Of a stretch of 46,789 nt of DNA, positions 22,601 through 31,898 are shown piece by piece. Numbering within the stretch: position 1 is the first letter of the stretch; every line of letters begins with the position of its first letter. The translations under genes and the position numbers were made by a program. The notes beneath the pieces were generated by a model that worked only from the letters and a program-made list of their open reading frames with translations, had not been told where the DNA came from and searched no databases. Location of the stretch: positions 1 through 46,789 of the forward strand of contig QCNA01000006.1 of the NCBI GenBank assembly GCA_003213375.1, written 5' to 3'. Source of the DNA: Prochlorococcus sp. AG-424-A03 (GTDB lineage Bacteria > Cyanobacteriota > Cyanobacteriia > PCC-6307 > Cyanobiaceae).

Positions 22601-23397
22601 ACTAAATTTTGTATATATTCACTATTAATTCTTTTATTTGATTGACTTCCTAGGGTCATCCAAGCTAAATATTCATGATTTCCAGCAGGACCTACCAGAG
22701 GAGAAGCTATCAAATTCTTTATATTCCATTGAAAATTCTTAGCCGCACAAATAACAGACTCTATTGCCTCAGTATGGAATCTAGGATTGCGAACAACACC
22801 GCCTTTGCTGACTTTATCTTTACCCACCTCAAATTGGGGTTTAATCAAAAATATTCCCTCAATACAATCACCTTCTAATAAATTACCAATAGATTTAAAA
22901 ACTAACTTTAATGAAATAAAGGACAAATCAGCAACCACAAAATTTGGTAACTCATTACTTCTAGATAAAAGATCATTAGGTTTTAAATTGCGAATATTAG
23001 TTCGTTCAAAAAGTATGACTTTTGGATTATTTCTAATCTTCCATGCAGTCTGCCCATAACCAACATCTATCCCATAAACTAACTTTGCTCCTTGTTGTAA
23101 TAAGCAATCAGTAAATCCCCCAGTAGAAATTCCTGCGTCAATACATATTTTATCTTTTACTTTAATTTCAAGTTTATTAAATGCCTCCAATAATTTTTCA
23201 CCGCCCCTTGATACAAACATAGGTTCGGAATCAATAAAAAATTCAGATCCAATTAATACTTGTTGTCCAGGTTTATCCCATACTTTTCCATTGATATCTC
23301 TAACCTTGCCCGCAAGAATTAAACCTTGGGCTTTTTGACGAGTTTCACATAAACCACTTTTAAGAAGATAAAGGTCTAATCTACTTTTTTTAATCAT
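22585..23397 (-). CDS. tlyA: TlyA family rRNA (2'-O) methyltransferase / hemolysin-like
   Basis: A 270-residue protein with an N-terminal S4 RNA-binding domain (residues 3-60, RLDLYLLKSGLCETRQKAQGLI) and a C-terminal FtsJ/RrmJ methyltransferase domain. The SAM motif CIDAGISTGGFTDCL and catalytic-type residues Lys in SRGGEKL, Asp in VVADLSF, Lys in FLIKPQFE and Glu in GNHEYLAW are all present. Mycobacterial TlyA methylates 16S and 23S rRNA; the substrate here is not evident from sequence. It converges on glnB with a one-base gap. Confidence 0.87.
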
Positions 23398-23687
23398 CTA
23401 TTAATCAATAAAAAAAGACTGAATAATTAACTTCTACAAGATTAAGATCCAAATTCTTTAATACCTTCCAATTTTAAATAAGAACTAAAAAATTACCCAT
23501 TATTAACGAAAGGAATAAAGGAATGAATGCAAACATTTTTATATTTAAGCTTTTTTAATTAGCCAGAAAAACGTTACATAAGAAAATAATAGCTAGGCAA
23601 ATATCTTCAATGGCAATTACATCTTTAAGGTATAGAGCAATAATTCGATTTTGGTTATAAAGTTTAAATTGATAATTAATAAAAATT
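23398..23687. other. Gene-free spacer upstream of purB
   Basis: At 290 bases this is the longest stretch without a gene. It separates the divergent tlyA and purB genes. I find no frame longer than about 16 codons with a start, no tRNA-like fold and no strong inverted repeat. It is long enough for an unannotated small RNA or an extended purB leader, but nothing in the sequence proves one. Confidence 0.4.
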
Positions 23688-24992
23688 GTGATCGAGCGTT
23701 ACACATTACCCGAAATGGGGAAAATCTGGACTGATAGCGCAAAATTCCAGAGTTGGCTTAAGGTTGAAATAGCTGCATGTGAAGCAAATTTTTCCCTGGG
23801 AAAAATTCCTGAGAATGCCATGAAAGAGATACGTTCAAATGCAAAGTTTGATGAATCTAGAATTACAGAAATTGAGAAAGAAGTTAAACATGATGTCATA
23901 GCATTTCTTACAAGCGTTAATGAATTTGTTGGAGATTCTGGAAGATATATACATGTTGGTATGACCAGTAGTGATGTACTTGATACTGGCTTATCTCTTC
24001 AGTTAAAAGATTCTTGCGAATTGTTATTAGAAGAAATTGAGAACCTAGAAAATGAAGTCAGATTATTAGCAAGAAAGCATAAAAATACCTTAATGATTGG
24101 CAGATCTCATGCAATTCATGGGGAGCCAATTTCCTTCGGTTTTAAACTTGCTGGATGGTTAGCAGAATTAATAAGGAACAAAAAAAGATTGTTAACACTG
24201 AAAGAATCTGTAGCTATTGGACAAATAAGTGGTGCAATGGGAACTTACGCTAATACGAATCCCAAAGTAGAACAAATAACTTGTGATTTACTCGGCTTAA
24301 AGCCAGATACAGCAAGCACGCAGGTCATATCGAGAGATAGGCATGCAGAATATGTTCAAACTATTGCATTAGTTGGCTCTTCTCTAGATAGATTCGCAAC
24401 TGAAATAAGAAATTTACAAAGAACTGATGTTTTAGAAGTTGAGGAGGGCTTTACAAAAGGGCAAAAAGGAAGTTCTGCCATGCCTCATAAAAGAAATCCT
24501 ATTCGAAGTGAAAGAGTAAGCGGTTTAGCAAGAATTTTGAGGAGTTACGTCTTAACAGCACTGGAAAATGTTCCACTTTGGCACGAAAGAGATATAAGCC
24601 ATAGTTCAAATGAACGTATCATGTTACCTGACGTATCAATCTGTTTGCATTTTATGCTCAGGGAAATGAAAGATATAGTAAGCAATTTGGAAGTTTATCC
24701 AAAAAATATGCTCAAAAATTTAAATATATATGGTGGTGTAATCTTTAGTCAGAAAGTTTTACTTTTGCTTGTAGAAAAAGGGTTGTCTAGAGAAAAAGCT
24801 TATAGCTTAGTACAAAAAAATGCGCATCATGCGTGGAATACCGAAAATGGGAATTTCAAACAAAATATAGAGAGAGACAATGAAATAATGGATTTTATTG
24901 ATCAAAGTGACTTAGAAGAATGTTTTAATCCTTCAATTCATCTCAATAATTTAAGTGTAATATGGGAGAAGTTAGGTATCTGGGATTACTGA
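23688..24992 (+). CDS. purB: Adenylosuccinate lyase
   Basis: A 434-residue homotetrameric lyase acting twice in purine synthesis (SAICAR to AICAR, adenylosuccinate to AMP). The superfamily signature SSAMPHKRNP begins at Ser262, with Ser263 in the catalytic-loop position. Other conserved stretches are GMTSSDVLDTGLSLQ and GRSHAIHGEPISFG (catalytic His). The start is GTG at 23688 (residues read MIERYTLPEMGKIWTDSAKFQ); family comparison supports it because ERYTLPEMG.IW is the standard N-terminus. It lies 39 bases before fumC, a member of the same superfamily. Confidence 0.98.
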   Translation: MIERYTLPEMGKIWTDSAKFQSWLKVEIAACEANFSLGKIPENAMKEIRSNAKFDESRITEIEKEVKHDVIAFLTSVNEFVGDSGRYIHVGMTSSDVLDTGLSLQLKDSCELLLEEIENLENEVRLLARKHKNTLMIGRSHAIHGEPISFGFKLAGWLAELIRNKKRLLTLKESVAIGQISGAMGTYANTNPKVEQITCDLLGLKPDTASTQVISRDRHAEYVQTIALVGSSLDRFATEIRNLQRTDVLEVEEGFTKGQKGSSAMPHKRNPIRSERVSGLARILRSYVLTALENVPLWHERDISHSSNERIMLPDVSICLHFMLREMKDIVSNLEVYPKNMLKNLNIYGGVIFSQKVLLLLVEKGLSREKAYSLVQKNAHHAWNTENGNFKQNIERDNEIMDFIDQSDLEECFNPSIHLNNLSVIWEKLGIWDY

Positions 24993-25024
24993 AAACCTTA
25001 TCTAAGTTAAACCAGTGTTTTCAG
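24989..25024 (+). repeat. Inverted repeat in the purB-fumC gap
   Basis: CTGAAAAC (24989-24996) overlaps the purB stop and is the exact reverse complement of GTTTTCAG (25017-25024), which directly precedes a Shine-Dalgarno-like AGAGGA before the fumC ATG at 25032. The 20-base loop and few G/C pairs argue against a strong terminator; it may be a processing or translational element, or chance. Confidence 0.3.
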
Positions 25025-25031
25025 AGGAATA

Positions 25032-26417
25032 ATGACAAAAAACTTTAGGATTGAAAAAGATAGTATGGGAACAATAGAGGTTCCCATTGAAGCTTTGTGG
25101 GGAGCTCAAACACAAAGATCGATAAAAAATTTTTCTATTGGAGAAGAATTAATTCCAATTGAATTAATTTATTCACTCACCCTCATAAAAAAAGCTGCTT
25201 CAATCGCTAATTTCAATTTAGGATTAATAGATAAAAGAAAAAAAGATTTGATTGTAGAGGCATGTACAGAAATAATTGATGGGCTTCATGATTCACAGTT
25301 TCCCTTAAAGGTTTGGCAAACAGGAAGTGGCACGCAAACAAATATGAATGTTAATGAGGTAATTTCAAATATTGCAGCATTAAAAACAAATTCAGAGCTA
25401 GGTAGTCATCAACCAATTCATCCTAATGATGATGTAAATAAATCTCAGTCAACTAATGATACTTTTCCTGCTGCTATTCAAATATCTGTTGTTAATGAAA
25501 TAATCAAAAATTTAGTTCCAACGATACGAGAACTTACTAAGATCCTTGATAAAAAAAGTGAAGAATGGAAAGACCTCATAAAGATAGGAAGAACTCATTT
25601 TCAAGATGCAGTGCCCCTTACTTTTGGGCAAGAAATATCAGGATGGTCAGAGCAACTTAAAGATGCTGAGAATGCAATTATTATAAGTCTGAATGAATTG
25701 TATTTTTTACCTTTAGGAGGAACTGCAGTTGGAACAGGGATTAATTGTCCAAAAGGATTTTGTGAAGAGTCTATAAAATCAATTTCCGATGATACTAATC
25801 TAATGTTTTATAAATCAAAAAATAATTTTTCTATCATGGCCTCGCATGATCGTCTAGCTCAAGTAATGAGTCAGATAAAAATATTAGCAGGTGCATTATT
25901 TAAAATTTCAAATGATATAAAAATTCTATCTTCTGGTCCAAGATCAGGAATATATGAACTAATTATTCCTCTAAATGAACCTGGAAGTTCTATCATGCCA
26001 GGTAAAGTGAATCCAACTCAATGCGAAGCCTTATCAATGGTTTGCACTCAGATAATGGGTCTTGAATATGCAGTCTCAATGGCAAATTCTAGCGGCACTT
26101 TACAGATGAATGAATATAAGCCTCTTATTGGATTTAATATCCTAACAAGTTTAAAATTACTTAAAAATGTAATAGAAAACTTCAGAATAAATTTAGTTGA
26201 GGGGATGGAGCCTAATCAAAAGAAAATGAAGTTAAATTTAGAAAATTCACTAATGTTGGTTACCGCCATAGTGCCAAAAGTTGGTTATGAAAAAGCAGCT
26301 AAAATTGCAAACCTTGCCTTCAAAGAATCATTAAATTTAAAAGAGGCAACAATTAAATTAGGTTATTTAAGCGAAGATGAATTTGATGAAGCAATGAATA
26401 TCAATTCAATGATTTGA
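25032..26417 (+). CDS. fumC: Class II fumarate hydratase
   Basis: A 461-residue iron-independent fumarase interconverting fumarate and malate. The superfamily signature GSSIMPGKVNP is at residues 318-328, with the substrate-site segments GSGTQTNMNVNEVI, HPNDDVNKSQSTNDTFP and GRTHFQDAVPLTFGQE typical of FumC. A purine-rich AGAGGA just upstream is one of the few Shine-Dalgarno-like sites in the window. It may consume fumarate released by the neighbouring PurB reaction. It converges on the helicase gene with a ten-base gap. Confidence 0.97.
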   Translation: MTKNFRIEKDSMGTIEVPIEALWGAQTQRSIKNFSIGEELIPIELIYSLTLIKKAASIANFNLGLIDKRKKDLIVEACTEIIDGLHDSQFPLKVWQTGSGTQTNMNVNEVISNIAALKTNSELGSHQPIHPNDDVNKSQSTNDTFPAAIQISVVNEIIKNLVPTIRELTKILDKKSEEWKDLIKIGRTHFQDAVPLTFGQEISGWSEQLKDAENAIIISLNELYFLPLGGTAVGTGINCPKGFCEESIKSISDDTNLMFYKSKNNFSIMASHDRLAQVMSQIKILAGALFKISNDIKILSSGPRSGIYELIIPLNEPGSSIMPGKVNPTQCEALSMVCTQIMGLEYAVSMANSSGTLQMNEYKPLIGFNILTSLKLLKNVIENFRINLVEGMEPNQKKMKLNLENSLMLVTAIVPKVGYEKAAKIANLAFKESLNLKEATIKLGYLSEDEFDEAMNINSMI

Positions 26418-26427
26418 TTAAAAAAAT

Positions 26428-29154
26428 TTAAGAATTATTGTCAATTCTTTTAGTTGCAGGATTAATATCTTCAGAGACTTTTATAAGCTCATTAGATTCA
26501 GAAACAGGAAAACGATTAATAGCTTTTAATGCTTGCTTTGCTTTGCTTTTTAATTTATTACTAACACCAATACAGTATTGCACTTGAGAAAGGACATCAA
26601 TTGATCTTCTAATAATCCTCACTACATCACCTTCGTCTAATGAAGTATTAAAAACCAAATCTTTCCATTTTTTTCCTCTTGCCCATTCAGAAATAATTCC
26701 AGTCAACTCTGTTTCTAAATAGATAGGAATTTCAATATGAAACTTATTTTGTTGAAAAGAGACTAATTTTCTCAAACCATCTAATTCATTAAAAACATCT
26801 ATTACCTTTAAAGAAGGCTTAAAATTACACCAAAGATTAGGTCTTCTTACATCAACACATATAGCTTGAATAATTGCAGCTAACTCAGGCGGATCTAAAT
26901 CGTCTAAATAACCACTAACTAAAACAAGACCAATCCATAATTCATTTTCACTTCTTATTGCACCGACTGTTTGTCCAACTTCTGTCAATTCCAAATCATT
27001 TAAACAACCAAAATGATTCAAAATTTGTATCAAATCGGTAAAAGTTCTCCAGTTATGATTTTCTTTATCCTCAAGAAGTTTTTTTCTAATATTTATTTCT
27101 TGTTCAACATCAATAATTCTTTTTCTATATTTCTTTAATTTCTTGGAGTCTCCAAATCTGTGTGCAGGATGATCAGTAACTGTTTCTTCTAAATTATTAA
27201 TTTGTTGCTGTTGTGCCACAACTTCCGTTGTCAAATCATATTGTGGAGTTTGTAAATCAATTTTTTTAGAAACTTCAAAAATTCGATCCGCATAACACTG
27301 CGACATATCATCTCCCCTAAATACCTCTCCAGAAAAATACATCTTCGGCACTTCAAGTCCTAAGACATCAATTGAATCCAAATCATTAAAAATACTTACT
27401 ATGTATGAGGGTTTTATAAGAATAAATAAATTATCAATTGTCAAACACAATAAACTCTTAATTTTTTGGGATTCATATATTTTCTTACAAATTAATCCTG
27501 GAACAATTTTTCTTTTCATTTGAGGAGCTTTGATTGAAATTAAGCTTCCATCTTCAATATATGGGAGTGCATTAGTTATCTCTTCTGATAATTTTTCTGC
27601 TGATTGTTTTTCTAAAATTTTCAAGAGTCTTCTCTCTTCTTTAAGACGATTTCTTAACTTTTCGTATGCATCAAAATCTTTCCATGAAACGTTAGATGTA
27701 ATTTTTTTTAATTGAATTAAATCCTTATCTAATTTTTCAATAATTATATTCTCACCTGATGATTCACCTAAATATAAAAAGCTACCAAAACTTCTTTTAA
27801 TTAATTCCTTAGACTTCTCTAAAGTATAACTTTGTAAAAGATTAAGTACCATTCCATAGCTAGGAGTAAATTGACTTTCTAAAGAATTTGGTTTGCTAAT
27901 AGCCAGTGCACTTGCTTCTTTAGCACCTTCGAATCTTGTTTGTAATGTAACAACATATCCTTGGGTATCTTTTCCTCTTCTTCCAGCTCTTCCTGACATT
28001 TGCAAAAATTCACTGCTAAATAATAATCTATGCCCATCTTCTGTCCTTTTTGATAAAGAAGAAATAACAGTTGTTCTTGCGGGCATATTTATTCCTGCAG
28101 CAAGAGTTTCAGTTGCAAAAACAACTTTTATTAAACCTTGCTGAAATAATTCCTCAACCAATTCTTTCCATGCAGGCAATAATCCAGCATGATGAGATGC
28201 AATACCGCGTTTTAATGCCTCGCATTGAGATTTATCTTTAATTGCTTCCTGATTATTTTTAAGATAAACATCTAATTTTTGGGTTATCAAACTTGCTTCT
28301 GAATAACTTACTAAAGTTAAATCTTTTATATTATCAATTGCCTTGTCACATCCTCTTCTACTAAAAATAAAATAAATAGCTGGCAACATATTTCGTTCAG
28401 CTAGTTTCGAGATCACAAAGCCAATTGAGGGAGATTTTGGTTGCATTATCCTACCCACTTTTCCTCTTATTTTCTGCCCTTTAGGAGCTCTCCAAATCTT
28501 ACAGTTTGGATGAATTCCATTACCCTTATTATTTAAAAGTGGATGGAGGCCTTTAACACTACAAAAAATAAAATCAAGTGGTACTGGTCTCTTATCACTA
28601 TTAATTAGTACTGTGGGCCCATGAACTTTTTCTATCCAATTTTGTAATTGATCTGCATTGGCTATTGTTGCTGATAAAGCTATTATTTGAGTTCTACTAG
28701 GGCAATGGATTATAGTTTCTTCCCAAACTGTGCCTCTTTGGGGGTCATTCATATAATGACATTCATCAAGAATCACAGATTCTAAATTTTCTAAGGGATC
28801 ATCAAATTCATCAAATTCGCCATAAAGCATGTTCCTAAAAATCTCAGTCGTCATGACTAAGATTGGTGCTTCTCTATTTATGCTTATATCTCCAGTTAAA
28901 AGACCAACTTTATTCTCACCATATTGATTGGCAAAATCTCTAAACTTTTGGTTTGACAGGGCCTTTAAAGGCGTTGTATAAAAAACTCTGCTTTCATTAG
29001 ATAAGCCTCTATATATAGCAAATTCACCTATCAAGGTTTTACCCGAACCTGTTGGTGCCGTTAAAACAACAGAATTTCCGCTATTAATAGCTCGTATTGC
29101 TTCTAATTGGAAATCATCTAGCGGAAAGGGAAAATATTCCTCTAAATTAAGCAA
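26428..29154 (-). CDS. Ski2-like DExH RNA helicase (Mtr4/ISE2 family)
   Basis: A 908-residue superfamily 2 helicase. Motif I APTGSGKT is at residues 33-40, motif II reads DECH near residue 130 (VILDECHYMND), motif III is SATIAN, and motif VI is QMSGRAGRRG. The C-terminal third contains a DSHCT-like region (LGLEVPKMYFSGEVFRG onward). The relatives are eukaryotic exosome helicases and the chloroplast protein ISE2, so a role in RNA processing or decay is likely, but a substrate cannot be read from the sequence. It is divergent from the bio operon. Confidence 0.9.
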   Translation of the reverse strand: MLNLEEYFPFPLDDFQLEAIRAINSGNSVVLTAPTGSGKTLIGEFAIYRGLSNESRVFYTTPLKALSNQKFRDFANQYGENKVGLLTGDISINREAPILVMTTEIFRNMLYGEFDEFDDPLENLESVILDECHYMNDPQRGTVWEETIIHCPSRTQIIALSATIANADQLQNWIEKVHGPTVLINSDKRPVPLDFIFCSVKGLHPLLNNKGNGIHPNCKIWRAPKGQKIRGKVGRIMQPKSPSIGFVISKLAERNMLPAIYFIFSRRGCDKAIDNIKDLTLVSYSEASLITQKLDVYLKNNQEAIKDKSQCEALKRGIASHHAGLLPAWKELVEELFQQGLIKVVFATETLAAGINMPARTTVISSLSKRTEDGHRLLFSSEFLQMSGRAGRRGKDTQGYVVTLQTRFEGAKEASALAISKPNSLESQFTPSYGMVLNLLQSYTLEKSKELIKRSFGSFLYLGESSGENIIIEKLDKDLIQLKKITSNVSWKDFDAYEKLRNRLKEERRLLKILEKQSAEKLSEEITNALPYIEDGSLISIKAPQMKRKIVPGLICKKIYESQKIKSLLCLTIDNLFILIKPSYIVSIFNDLDSIDVLGLEVPKMYFSGEVFRGDDMSQCYADRIFEVSKKIDLQTPQYDLTTEVVAQQQQINNLEETVTDHPAHRFGDSKKLKKYRKRIIDVEQEINIRKKLLEDKENHNWRTFTDLIQILNHFGCLNDLELTEVGQTVGAIRSENELWIGLVLVSGYLDDLDPPELAAIIQAICVDVRRPNLWCNFKPSLKVIDVFNELDGLRKLVSFQQNKFHIEIPIYLETELTGIISEWARGKKWKDLVFNTSLDEGDVVRIIRRSIDVLSQVQYCIGVSNKLKSKAKQALKAINRFPVSESNELIKVSEDINPATKRIDNNS
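26430..26451. terminator. Bidirectional terminator between fumC and the helicase gene
   Basis: AAGAATT (26430-26436), loop ATTGTC, AATTCTT (26443-26449): a perfect 7-bp stem. On the plus strand it is followed by a short T run; on the minus strand the stem is followed by AAATTTTTTT, a good U-tract for the helicase transcript. The stem lies within the last codons of the helicase gene. Confidence 0.5.
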
Positions 29155-29197
29155 TAATTGTGATTGAAGAGAGGATGAGTTAACTTCTTAATATATG

Positions 29198-29209
29198 ATC
29201 TATATAGAT
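29198..29209. repeat. 12-bp palindrome in the helicase/bioF divergent gap
   Basis: ATCTATATAGAT lies 85 bases upstream of bioF and 43 bases upstream of the helicase start, in the 140-base shared promoter region. It could be an operator for either gene, yet a 12-bp A/T-rich palindrome is not rare in this composition. Confidence 0.25.
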
Positions 29210-29294
29210 ATTAATAAACAAAAAATACCTTGCAAACTTTAATAGTAAATCTAAATCTTTTTAATTAAATCCACTATATTTTAATTTTGCCAAA

Positions 29295-30434
29295 ATGAAA
29301 AAAGTAAAAATTCCAAAAAATAGAATCCGCAAATTAAAAACATTTTCTTTAGGTAAAAAATCATTCGAACTTCTAAGTTTAAATTCGCAAAATAAAAAAC
29401 TTATAGACTTATGCAGTAATGATTATTTTGGATTAAGTAGGGACAAGGATTTAATAAAAGCTGCTTACGAAATAAGCTTGTTAGAAGGTATTGGTTCAGG
29501 AAGCTCTAGGTTTATTACAGGTTCAAGACCAATACATAAATTATTAGAAACAGAACTTGCTAAGTGGCTTGATCAACAAAAAGTATTACTTTTTCCAAGC
29601 GGATTTCAAGCAAATATAGCCGCTATCCAGGCTTTAGCAAACAGAAATAGTATCGTAATAGCAGATAAATTGATCCATAACTCTTTATTGGTTGGAGTCA
29701 AAGCTGCTCAAGCAAAACTGGTTCGATTTTCACACAATAATTTAAAAGATTTAGAAGATAAAATTATTAAATCTAACCCTAAAAAAAATTCCATTTTAGT
29801 TGTTGTTGAATCTCTTTATAGCATGGAGGGATCAATTGCTCCGCTCAGAGAAATAACGGAAATTTGCAAAAAAAATAGTGTTCAATTATTAGTTGACGAA
29901 GCTCATGCAATTGGAATCTTGGGCCCTGAAGGCAGGGGTTTAAGTTTTAATTGTCGTTCAAATATAACTATGATTACTGGAACTTTTGGAAAAGCATTTG
30001 GAAGCGGTGGAGCTTTCATAGCTTCCAATTCAGAAATTGGAGAATATCTTATTCAAACAAGTGGTGCATTTAGATATACAACCGCACTTGCGCCATCTTT
30101 AGCTGCTGGGGCGCTAGAAGGTTTAAAAAAAATTTTAGAAAATAAAGAATGGGGTAATGATTTATTATCTTCTGCGAATGTATGGAAAGATGAAATTATT
30201 AAAAATCTAAGTTTTCCAGTTCAGGGAGATTCTCACATTTTGTCAATTATTGTTGGCCAAGAAGAGAAGGCAATTTATCTACAAAAATATCTTGAAGAAA
30301 ATGGGTTTTTAGCAATTGCGATAAGACCTCCAACTGTTCCAGTGGGGCAATCAAGAATCAGAATAACAATACGAAGAAACTTAGATTTTAATTTGTTAAA
30401 GAATTTCATTGCAGTATTAAAAGAGTTTAAATGA
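29295..30434 (+). CDS. bioF: 8-amino-7-oxononanoate synthase
   Basis: A 379-residue PLP enzyme condensing pimeloyl-ACP with alanine, the first step of biotin ring assembly. The PLP lysine is Lys233 in ITGTFGKAFGSGGAF. Conserved segments SNDYFGLSRD, GSGSSRFITGSRPIHKLLE and VDEAHAIGILGPEGRG confirm the alpha-oxoamine synthase family. It is first of five tightly packed biotin genes; its stop overlaps the next start by four bases. Confidence 0.97.
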   Translation: MKKVKIPKNRIRKLKTFSLGKKSFELLSLNSQNKKLIDLCSNDYFGLSRDKDLIKAAYEISLLEGIGSGSSRFITGSRPIHKLLETELAKWLDQQKVLLFPSGFQANIAAIQALANRNSIVIADKLIHNSLLVGVKAAQAKLVRFSHNNLKDLEDKIIKSNPKKNSILVVVESLYSMEGSIAPLREITEICKKNSVQLLVDEAHAIGILGPEGRGLSFNCRSNITMITGTFGKAFGSGGAFIASNSEIGEYLIQTSGAFRYTTALAPSLAAGALEGLKKILENKEWGNDLLSSANVWKDEIIKNLSFPVQGDSHILSIIVGQEEKAIYLQKYLEENGFLAIAIRPPTVPVGQSRIRITIRRNLDFNLLKNFIAVLKEFK

Positions 30435-31135
30435 AACAAATTATTACTCAACATGGGTGGGGACTAAGTAAATATTTCTGGGATGATTATAAAGTTGATT
30501 TTTTAAATAATAATTGGCATTGGCAAGATAATGAAAGGGGCTACTATTCGAAAAATAATTATCAAGCAAAATGGATTAAAAGCGAATCTAAAAAAGAAAT
30601 CAGAATGACTTTATGCCATTCATTTGGTTTTCATTTGATGCAAAAAAAAATTTTAAAAGAAGCAACTCATATTGTTCTTATAAATTCTTTTAATAATTTT
30701 CTGCCTTTAAGTAAAAAGAGAAACTTTATTTTGAGGTCTCTGAAAAGAATGGAAACAAAAATCATAAAAGATGAACATAAGGATATGTTGAAAGAATTTA
30801 TAAATAGATCATTTATGCCAAATCATATAAATAATAGTTTTAAAAATATCTTTTACAAAAATCTAGAGAGTTTAAATAAAACTCTTCTTTTAAGTGATTT
30901 AAAGCAATTTTACATAAATAGAGATTTTCCAGTATTTTTAAGAAAAGATTGCAAAATTATTTTTATAAAATCAGAAAATGATTTGATTCTTGACAACGAA
31001 TCAAATAATAACTTTTTAGATTCCTTAAATAAAACACTTGATAGTAAGCCAATTTTAATTAAATTAGCTCAACAAGGTCATTGCTTGAATAATTTAAATT
31101 TATACGAGATCTTACACAATACACTTAATGATTGA
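30431..31135 (+). CDS. bioK: BioK-type pimeloyl-ACP methyl ester carboxylesterase
   Basis: A 234-residue alpha/beta-hydrolase-like protein. The nucleophile elbow reads LCHSFGFHL with Ser64; the usual first Gly of G-x-S-x-G is Cys62. A candidate acid is in IKSENDLIL and the histidine in LAQQGHCLNN. It has no resemblance strong enough to call BioH, but picocyanobacteria are known to use the BioK enzyme, encoded inside the bio cluster, to release pimeloyl-ACP from its methyl ester. Position between bioF and bioC, with ATGA overlap upstream and overlap with bioC downstream, strongly supports this role. Confidence 0.75.
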   Translation: MKQIITQHGWGLSKYFWDDYKVDFLNNNWHWQDNERGYYSKNNYQAKWIKSESKKEIRMTLCHSFGFHLMQKKILKEATHIVLINSFNNFLPLSKKRNFILRSLKRMETKIIKDEHKDMLKEFINRSFMPNHINNSFKNIFYKNLESLNKTLLLSDLKQFYINRDFPVFLRKDCKIIFIKSENDLILDNESNNNFLDSLNKTLDSKPILIKLAQQGHCLNNLNLYEILHNTLND

Positions 31136-31898
31136 AATGGATAGCAAGAAGTGGAATGAGAAAATAAAAAATAATTTCAATGATGCTGCATATCAGTATT
31201 TAGAGCATTCAAATATTCAGAAATTTTTTGCAAAAAAGATTGTTCAATTTATCAAAGAATTAAATCCACAAAAAAAGGGAGAATGGATAGATCTAGGATC
31301 AGGACCAGGCCTATTAGCAGATGAAATAGAAAAAAAATTTTCTTCCCAAAAAGTATCTAGAATTGATTTCAGCAAGAAAATGCTTCTTCAGAATAAATTA
31401 TCAAGAAAAAAAATTTTATGGGATTTGAATAATGATTTACCTCCTGAAATAAATAACTGTTCTCTATTAACATCTAACTTTTGCATACATTGGTTAAACA
31501 ACCCAGAAAAGATAATAAAAAATTGGTTTAGCAAATTAACACATGGAGGTTTTTTAATCATTTCATATCCAACAAAAGATTGTTTTCCTGAATGGAAAGA
31601 TACTTGTAAAAAAATTGATATTGAATATAGTGGTCTTAATTTCCTTTGCTCTAAAGAATTATTAAAAGATTTCAAATCAACTGAAATACATTATTCAGAA
31701 CAGTTTAATTATCGTGAAAATTTTGAAGATATATATAAGCTTTTTAGAAGCATAAAAAATGTAGGCGCACAAGCAACAAATTGTAAACGCAAAACAGTTA
31801 AAGAGTTAAAGGAAATTCAAAAGTTTTGGCCAAAGAATTACAATAATACAGTAAACCTTTCATGGCAAATTGAGATTCAAATCATAAAGAAATTATGA
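31128..31898 (+). CDS. bioC: Malonyl-ACP O-methyltransferase
   Basis: A 256-residue SAM-dependent methyltransferase that caps malonyl-ACP so the fatty acid system can build the pimelate chain. The SAM motif DLGSGPG is at residues 55-61 and the post-motif NFCIHWLNNPEKIIKNWFSKL fits BioC. The start at 31128 overlaps bioK by eight bases; a second ATG three codons later (MDSKKWNEKI) is equally plausible. It pairs functionally with bioK, which removes the methyl group. Confidence 0.9.
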   Translation: MIEMDSKKWNEKIKNNFNDAAYQYLEHSNIQKFFAKKIVQFIKELNPQKKGEWIDLGSGPGLLADEIEKKFSSQKVSRIDFSKKMLLQNKLSRKKILWDLNNDLPPEINNCSLLTSNFCIHWLNNPEKIIKNWFSKLTHGGFLIISYPTKDCFPEWKDTCKKIDIEYSGLNFLCSKELLKDFKSTEIHYSEQFNYRENFEDIYKLFRSIKNVGAQATNCKRKTVKELKEIQKFWPKNYNNTVNLSWQIEIQIIKKL

